Below are positions 58,805 to 64,000 of a stretch of 64,000 nt of DNA, piece by piece; position 1 is the first letter of the stretch; every line of letters starts with the position of its first letter. The notes under the pieces are model-generated. The model had not been told where the DNA came from. It saw only the letters and a list, made by a program, of their open reading frames with translations, and did not search any database. The position numbers were made by a program, and so were the translations under genes. Source of the stretch: Tersicoccus sp. Bi-70 (GTDB lineage Bacteria > Actinomycetota > Actinomycetes > Actinomycetales > Micrococcaceae). Where the stretch lies: the NCBI RefSeq assembly GCF_001968825.1, contig NZ_MIEU01000010.1, positions 434,001 through 498,000 on the forward strand, in the 5' to 3' direction.

Positions 58805-60060
58805 GCGGTCCCGGGCAGCGCGCTCGGGTGGCTCCCGGAGGCGAGACGGTCGTGCTCGGCCATCAGGGCCATGTCCAGGCCCTCCCGGCGCATCCGCAGG
58901 TCGACGTAGAGCAGGGAGGTGACCCCGACCAGGAAGACGGTGGTCAGGGCCCCGACGAGCGTCGTCAGCACGAGGTAGGCGACCAGCAGGGCGATCAGCA
59001 GGCCCACCGCCCCGGACCCGAGGCCCGCACCGGTGGGGGCGAGGACGCCGGTGAGCAGTGGCAGGGCGAACTGCAGCGGCGCCCCGGCGATCGCGGAGAC
59101 GACGTAGACGAGGACGACCGTGAGCAGGAGGGTGCCGAACACCCGCCAGAAGTTGCCCTTCGTCAGCCGCCAGGACCGGGCGAGCGCCTGCCCAGGGCCG
59201 CACTTCTCCAGCACCACCACGGCACCGCACACGCTCAGCCGGGTGCCGACCCACGCGGCGAGCACGGCGAGCGCCAGCATGGTCAAGAGGAAGACGATGA
59301 TGGCGCCCGTGGCGTCGTTCGCCGTCGAGGAGATGACCGCACCGACCGCGAACAGCACGACCATCAGGGCGATGCTCGCCCCGAAACCGATCCCGGCCAG
59401 GAACAGGGCCAGACCGATGAGCGCCCCGATCCGCGGCCGGACCAGGCCCCACATCTGCCGGAACCCCGTGCGCTGCTCCAGGACGGCGCGCGAGACCGGG
59501 ATCACGAGGGCGCCCTGCAGCACGGCGCCCCCGACCAGGGCGAGGACGGCGATCAGCAGCTCACCGATCAGCAGGATCGGGATCGAGGCGAGCAGCGAGG
59601 AGGCCTCGGAGCGGGAGAACGTCGAGGAGTTCGCCCCCATCGACGCGATCCGCAGGAAGGGTGCGCCGGCGGTGAGGACGAAGAGGATGACGAGCAGGCC
59701 CATGACGACGTTGAAGAGCAGCGAGGAGCCGATCATGGCCTTCGCGTTGCGCCGGGCCGCCTGCAGGGAACCGTCGAGGACCTCGCCGACGGACAGGGGC
59801 CGGAGCGGGATGACGCCGGGCTTCGGTGGGGCGAACCAGCCCTGCCCGCCACCCTGCGCGTTCCCACCGTGGCCGTTCCAGCCCTGGCCGTTCCCACTCT
59901 GTCCGGGCGCGTTCCAGCCGGCCGGCGCCGCTCCCCAGCCCGTGGGGGCGTTCTCGCCGGTCGGTGCTCCGCTCCAGCCCGGTGCGCGCGAGGATCCGTC
60001 CCCCTGACCCCCACCGGGAGCGGCCCAACCGCCGCTGTCCCGGTACCCGTTCTCGCTCAT
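58801..60060 (-). CDS. Polytopic membrane protein, GDPD-membrane-domain-like
   Basis: A 419-residue protein. The first 80 residues are Gly/Trp/Asn/Gln-rich and disordered; then PGVIPLRPLSVGEVLDGSLQAARRNAKAMIG leads into about six transmembrane helices, with ALARSWRLTKGNFWRVFGTLLL in a loop and DLRMRREGLDMAL at the end. This is the pattern of the glycerophosphodiester phosphodiesterase membrane-domain family without the catalytic domain. First gene of the MoxR operon; the ATG has GAGGGGGAC upstream and a promoter at 60114-60142. Divergent from mtrA. Confidence 0.82.
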   Translation of the reverse strand: MSENGYRDSGGWAAPGGGQGDGSSRAPGWSGAPTGENAPTGWGAAPAGWNAPGQSGNGQGWNGHGGNAQGGGQGWFAPPKPGVIPLRPLSVGEVLDGSLQAARRNAKAMIGSSLLFNVVMGLLVILFVLTAGAPFLRIASMGANSSTFSRSEASSLLASIPILLIGELLIAVLALVGGAVLQGALVIPVSRAVLEQRTGFRQMWGLVRPRIGALIGLALFLAGIGFGASIALMVVLFAVGAVISSTANDATGAIIVFLLTMLALAVLAAWVGTRLSVCGAVVVLEKCGPGQALARSWRLTKGNFWRVFGTLLLTVVLVYVVSAIAGAPLQFALPLLTGVLAPTGAGLGSGAVGLLIALLVAYLVLTTLVGALTTVFLVGVTSLLYVDLRMRREGLDMALMAEHDRLASGSHPSALPGTA

Positions 60061-60113
60061 GCGTCATGTCCCCCTCGTCCGGTGCCGGCCCATGGCAGCC
60101 GACCCGTGCCCCG

Positions 60114-60142
60114 AGCGTATCCGGCCCCCCACCGCCAGACCA
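60114..60142 (-). promoter_or_regulatory. Promoter of the MoxR operon
   Basis: Minus strand: -35 TGGTCT (60142 to 60137), 17-bp spacer, -10 TACGCT (60119 to 60114), predicted leader about 47 nt. Confidence 0.55.
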
Positions 60143-60330
60143 GCATCCGCTGACCTGCAGCGATGCGTCGTCCACCCGCGCCGGGTCGACCGGTGCCGGG
60201 GCCGTCGTCGCCCCCGGCACCCTCCGGCCGCTCGTCGGGTCCCGCGGGGGACGCCGTCGACCGTGCGCACGCCTCGCCGTCGAGGGCCGGGAACACGGAA
60301 AACGGCCTCGGGTCTGTGAGGATGGAGGGC

Positions 60331-61008
60331 ATGAAGGGACGCATTCTCGTGGTGGACGACGACGAGGCGCTGGCCGAGATGATCGGCATCGTCCTGCGCA
60401 ACGACGGGTTCGACCCGTCCTTCTGCGCGGACGGCGCACAGGCCCTGGAGGCCTTCCACAACAGCCGGCCCGACCTCGTGCTGCTCGATCTCATGCTGCC
60501 GGGACTGGACGGCATCGAGGTGTGCCGGCAGATCCGCAGCGAGTCCGACGTGCCCGTCGTGATGCTGACCGCCAAGTCGGACACCTCGGACATCGTCCGC
60601 GGCCTCGAGTCCGGCGCCGACGACTACGTGCCCAAGCCGTTCAAGCCGGCCGAGCTGGTGGCCCGGGTCCGGGCCCGCCTGCGGCCGGGCGACACCCGTG
60701 CACCGGAGACCCTCACCGTCGCGGACGTGACGATCGATGTCGCCGGCCACTCGGTGCGCCGCGGCTCCCGCACGATCGCCCTCACGCCGCTCGAGTTCGA
60801 CCTGCTCGTCGCCCTGGCGCGGAAGCCGTGGCAGGTGTTCACGCGTGAACAGCTCCTGGAGCAGGTCTGGGGGTACCGGCACGCGGCCGACACCCGGCTG
60901 GTCAATGTGCATGTTCAGCGCCTTCGGTCCAAGATTGAGAGAGATCCCGAGGCTCCCGAGGTCGTGCTGACCGTCCGGGGCGTGGGATACAAGGCCGGAC
61001 AGAGCTGA
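60331..61008 (+). CDS. mtrA: Response regulator MtrA
   Basis: A 225-residue OmpR-type regulator: ILVVDDDEALAEMIGIVLRNDGF, phospho-acceptor Asp53 in LVLLDLMLPGLDGIEVC, VMLTAKSD, YVPKPFKPAELVARVRARL, then a winged helix with LTPLEFDLLVALARKPWQVFT and WGYRHAADTRLVNVHVQRLR. It matches MtrA, the essential actinobacterial regulator of cell division, cell wall and replication genes. Two other in-frame starts (GTG 60316, ATG 60322) are possible; 60331 best fits the family. It is followed 52 bp later by its kinase gene. Confidence 0.94.
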   Translation: MKGRILVVDDDEALAEMIGIVLRNDGFDPSFCADGAQALEAFHNSRPDLVLLDLMLPGLDGIEVCRQIRSESDVPVVMLTAKSDTSDIVRGLESGADDYVPKPFKPAELVARVRARLRPGDTRAPETLTVADVTIDVAGHSVRRGSRTIALTPLEFDLLVALARKPWQVFTREQLLEQVWGYRHAADTRLVNVHVQRLRSKIERDPEAPEVVLTVRGVGYKAGQS

Positions 61009-61060
61009 CGCGGTGACCCCACGCCGGTTCGGACCCGGCGTGAAGGAACGGGGAGAGAAC

Positions 61061-63109
61061 GTGTCTGCGACGAGCACCCGCGGAACGGATCGGCCGTCGC
61101 TGCCGACCGGGTCCGGCGATCGTGGACCCCAAGGAACCGGCTCGCACCGGATCCGGCTGCTCCGCCACCGACCCCGCCGCACGAGCGTCGAGCGCCTGTG
61201 GCGCTCCACCCGGTCCGGCGGCATCAAGCTGGTCTCCCGGTGGCGGCACTCCCTGCAGTTCCGCACCGTGCTGCTCACCATGGGCATGACCCTGATCGCC
61301 TTCGCGATGGTCGGGGCGTTCCTCTCCCACGAGATCTCCTCGGCCCTGTTCAGCGAGCGGCTCTACCAGGCCGAGCAGGAGTCACGGCGTGGTTTCGACG
61401 AGGTGCAGGCCATCTTCGACCGGGCCGAGACGAACGACCAGGCCACCGGCCAGCAGACCATCTACAACACCCTGAAGGTGCTCGAGGGGGACAGCGGCTC
61501 CACCCGCCGCATGTTCCTGCTGCTGCAGAAGCCGGGGGAGCAGGGCCAGCGCTGGGTCGAGACGGCCCGCAGCGACGACTCGCAGATCACGTCCGCGACC
61601 ATCCCCGAGGAACTGCGCCAGGCGGTCCGGCGAGACGACGGGCAGTACTACCAGTCGATCGCCCTGCCGGTCGGTTCCTCGGACGTGCCCGCGATCGCCG
61701 TCGGACGGATCGTCCGCGTTCCCCCGGGCACCAACTACGAGCTGTACCTGATCTACAACCTCTCCGAGGCGCAGGACACGCTCAGCTACATCCACGGCGC
61801 CCTCTGGGTCGGTGGCGCCGTGCTGCTGCTCGCCGTCGGCGCGATCGCCTGGTTCGTCACCCGCGCCGTCGTCGCCCCCGTCTCCGACGCCGCGGACGTG
61901 GCCGAGAAGCTGGCCGCGGGCCAGCTGGAGGAACGCATCAACGTCGAGGGCGAGGACGAGCTCGCCCGCCTCGGCGCGTCGTTCAACCACATGGCCGGCA
62001 ACCTGCAGGAGCAGATCACTGCCCTGGCCGAGCTGTCGCGGATGCAGCAGCGCTTCGTCTCCGACGTCTCCCACGAACTGCGGACCCCGCTGACGACGGT
62101 GCGGATGGCCTCCCAGGTGCTCTACGACGCCCGCGAGGAGTTCGACCCGATCAACAAGCGCTCCGCCGAACTGCTCTACCACCAGGTGGAACGGTTCCAG
62201 AACCTGCTCGCGGACCTGCTGGAGATGTCCCGGTTCGACGCCGGCGCCGCGGTCCTGGACATCGGCGACGCCGACCTGAACCAGGTGGTGCGCAGTGTCC
62301 AGGACGGCACGGCGATCCTCGCCGAGAACGTCGGCTCCGCCATCGAGGTGCAGTTCGACGATCCGACCTGCGTCCTCGAGATGGACGCCAAGCGGATCGA
62401 ACGGGTGCTGCGGAACCTGCTGGTCAACGCCATCGAGCACGGGGAGGGCCGGCCCATCCAGGTGCACGTCGCCGCGACCGCCGACGTCGTGGCGGTGACG
62501 GTGCGCGACCACGGCATCGGCATGACGCCCGAGGACGTCGCCCACGTGTTCGACCGGTTCTGGCGGGCGGACCCGGCCCGTGCCCGCACCACGGGTGGCA
62601 GCGGCCTCGGCCTGTCCATCGCGACCGAGGACGTCAACCTGCACCAGGGCCGCCTGCAGGCCTGGGGCATGGCCGGCCACGGCTCGAACTTCCGGGTGCT
62701 GCTGCCGCGGCGTCGCGGGGAGGAGCTGGTGGACGAGCCGCTGGCCCTCGAACCCCCGGACGCCCCCGTGCCGGCCGTGGACACCACAACGAGCGCCGTC
62801 ATCCTCGACCCCTCCGACCCCGGGGCGTCCATCGTCGTCCGGGGCGACACCGGTGCGGCGGAGACGGTCGACGCCCGTCCCGGGCCGCCCCCGGCCGACC
62901 TCGCGGCGATGGCCGCGGGGGAGCGGGGTGTCGACGAGCGCGGTGTCGACGAGCGGGGTGTCGACGAGCGCGGTGTCGACGAGCGTGCTCCCGAGGCCGC
63001 GGCCGACGCTGCCGGCGCTGCCGGCGCGGGGCAGGGGAAGGACGGCCCGGCGGACGCCGAGCGGGCCGGCACGCCGGCCGGCGGAACCGGGCGGGGGGTA
63101 TCGCGATGA
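61061..63109 (+). CDS. mtrB: Sensor histidine kinase MtrB with extended repetitive tail
   Basis: A 682-residue kinase: two transmembrane helices (TVLLTMGMTLIAFAMVGAFL near residue 70; GALWVGGAVLLLAVGAIAWFV near residue 250), an extracytoplasmic sensor between them, HAMP, phospho-acceptor His338 in SDVSHELRTPLTTVRM, N-box NLLVNAIEHGEG and G-boxes DHGIGMTPED and GGSGLGLSIA. About 130 residues of acidic, low-complexity tail follow the ATPase, including four GVDER repeats. The GTG at 61061 is chosen for GGGGAGA upstream; a GTG at 61013 is an alternative. Its stop overlaps lpqB (ATGA). Confidence 0.93.
   Translation: MSATSTRGTDRPSLPTGSGDRGPQGTGSHRIRLLRHRPRRTSVERLWRSTRSGGIKLVSRWRHSLQFRTVLLTMGMTLIAFAMVGAFLSHEISSALFSERLYQAEQESRRGFDEVQAIFDRAETNDQATGQQTIYNTLKVLEGDSGSTRRMFLLLQKPGEQGQRWVETARSDDSQITSATIPEELRQAVRRDDGQYYQSIALPVGSSDVPAIAVGRIVRVPPGTNYELYLIYNLSEAQDTLSYIHGALWVGGAVLLLAVGAIAWFVTRAVVAPVSDAADVAEKLAAGQLEERINVEGEDELARLGASFNHMAGNLQEQITALAELSRMQQRFVSDVSHELRTPLTTVRMASQVLYDAREEFDPINKRSAELLYHQVERFQNLLADLLEMSRFDAGAAVLDIGDADLNQVVRSVQDGTAILAENVGSAIEVQFDDPTCVLEMDAKRIERVLRNLLVNAIEHGEGRPIQVHVAATADVVAVTVRDHGIGMTPEDVAHVFDRFWRADPARARTTGGSGLGLSIATEDVNLHQGRLQAWGMAGHGSNFRVLLPRRRGEELVDEPLALEPPDAPVPAVDTTTSAVILDPSDPGASIVVRGDTGAAETVDARPGPPPADLAAMAAGERGVDERGVDERGVDERGVDERAPEAAADAAGAAGAGQGKDGPADAERAGTPAGGTGRGVSR
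62921..62980 (+). repeat. 15-bp repeat, four copies, alternating in a 30-bp pattern (GVDER)
   Basis: GAGCGGGGTGTCGAC and GAGCGCGGTGTCGAC alternate at 62921, 62936, 62951 and 62966, in the cytoplasmic tail of MtrB. Confidence 0.9.
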
Positions 63110-64000
63110 GCACGACACCGATCCGCGTCGTCCTGGCCCTCGCGATCGCCGCCGCCCTGGCGCTGACGGGGTGCTCCTCCATCCCGACGAACGGGCCGGT
63201 CGGGCTCAGCGAGGACTCGGGCAACGCCAGCCAGCAGAACCAGCAGGGCCCGGCCCCCGCCGGGCCGCAGGACAACGGGTCCCCGCAGGCGATCGTGCAG
63301 GGCTTCGTGCGCGCCGGCGTCGGCAGCCAGGACGAGTACGCGGTCGCCCGCAGCTTCCTGACGCCCGGGCTCTCCAGCACGTGGAAGCCGGACCAGCGCA
63401 CGCTCGTCCTCTCGTCGACGCCGCGCGTCGTCGCCACCCCGGCCGCGGGCACCGTGCGGATCGTCATGGCCGTGACCGCGACGGTCGACGACCAGGGCAT
63501 CTACCGGAACGCGGCCGACGGTGCCACGGAGTCGCTCGACGTCACCCTGCAGAAGGTCGACGGGCAGTGGCGGATCAACAAGATCCCCGACGGCATCATG
63601 CTGCAGGTCCGCGACTTCGGTCTGCTGTTCGACTCCTACTCGCTCGCCTTCTACGACCCCACCTACACGTACGCGGTGCCGGACGTGCGCTGGTTCGTCC
63701 GGGGCCCCCGCGTCACCACGTCCCTCGTGCGGGTGCTCCTGAACGGGCCCGCGGACTACCTCAAGGGCGCCGTCGTCAGCGCCTTCCCCGAGGGCACCAC
63801 CCTGAACACGCCGTCCGTGCCGATCGTCTCGGGCGCCGCGGAGGTGGACCTGCCGCAGCAGGTGCTCGACTCGTCGGACCAGAAGCAGCGCGAACGGATG
63901 CTCAACCAGCTCTCCGGCACGCTCGTGGGCGTCCTGGACAGCATCAGCTCGGTCCGTCTGCTGATCAACCAGCGCCCCCTCGACATCGACGCCGGGGAGG
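63106..64000 (+). CDS. lpqB: Lipoprotein LpqB (3' truncated by window)
   Basis: The first 298 residues of a lipoprotein: signal peptide with lipobox LTGC (Cys23), the sequence SIPTNGPVG, then AIVQGFVRAGVGSQDEYAVARSFLTP and a GerMN-like domain (PDVRWFVRGPRVTTSLVRVLLNGP, VVSAFPEGT). LpqB interacts with MtrB and modulates MtrA signalling in mycobacteria. The ATG lies in an ATGA overlap with the mtrB stop, so the three proteins are coupled. The expected C-terminal beta-propeller is outside the window. Confidence 0.93.
   Translation, partial: MSTTPIRVVLALAIAAALALTGCSSIPTNGPVGLSEDSGNASQQNQQGPAPAGPQDNGSPQAIVQGFVRAGVGSQDEYAVARSFLTPGLSSTWKPDQRTLVLSSTPRVVATPAAGTVRIVMAVTATVDDQGIYRNAADGATESLDVTLQKVDGQWRINKIPDGIMLQVRDFGLLFDSYSLAFYDPTYTYAVPDVRWFVRGPRVTTSLVRVLLNGPADYLKGAVVSAFPEGTTLNTPSVPIVSGAAEVDLPQQVLDSSDQKQRERMLNQLSGTLVGVLDSISSVRLLINQRPLDIDAGE

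Overview
The window is high-GC DNA from an actinobacterium. Gene content and order point to Micrococcales, probably near Micrococcaceae; this is inferred from synteny and protein style, not from a marker phylogeny. Supporting evidence: an adnA-adnB helicase-nuclease pair followed by nudC, uvrD2, a YgjP-type peptidase, a DUF2342 metalloprotease, a PDZ/Lon-like protease and a UPF0182 protein (the neighbourhood of Rv3193c-Rv3202c in Mycobacterium tuberculosis); an etfB-etfA-cysteine desulfurase-mnmA-MetE-like block (as in the Rv3029c-Rv3015c region); and mtrA-mtrB-lpqB at the right edge. No insertion sequence, prophage, CRISPR array or rRNA gene was seen.

Layout. 1-8.4 kb: 3' end of hemL, a DUF6458 membrane protein, a shortened P-loop protein, a frameshifted GAF-ANTAR regulator, a carboxylesterase, an SDR, an MFS exporter divergent from its likely TetR repressor, and a polar amino-acid ABC transporter. 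8.5-24.3 kb: genome maintenance, with a DEDDh exonuclease, an EamA transporter, an alkyltransferase-like protein, adnA, adnB, a phosphotransferase, nudC, uvrD2, a degenerate ThiF-like protein and a YgjP peptidase. 24.4-33.4 kb: an aldehyde dehydrogenase/SDR operon, DUF2342 metalloprotease, PDZ/Lon-like protease, UPF0182 and initiator tRNA-fMet. 33.7-39 kb: LLM oxidoreductase, double-hotdog thioesterase, an unknown three-gene membrane operon and a photolyase. 39-44 kb: envelope stress genes (TPM-domain protein, PspA/IM30, HtrA-like protease). 44-53.4 kb: electron-transfer flavoprotein, TrmL, a DinB2-like polymerase, cysteine desulfurase and MnmA (which cooperate in tRNA thiolation), a small secreted protein, a CPBP protease, chorismate mutase and a MetE-like protein. 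53.5-60 kb: a tightly overlapping MoxR/DUF58/DUF4350/DUF4129 membrane operon containing a candidate 40-residue coupled peptide. 60.3-64 kb: mtrA-mtrB-lpqB (cut by the window edge).

Two signals run through the whole window. First, at least fourteen genes have a TANNNT -10 element ending 6 or 7 nt before the start codon, which predicts widespread leaderless transcription. Second, short tandem repeats of about 15 bp (often in-frame pentapeptides) recur at many unrelated loci, in flexible tails or across stop codons, suggesting a slippage-prone chromosome.
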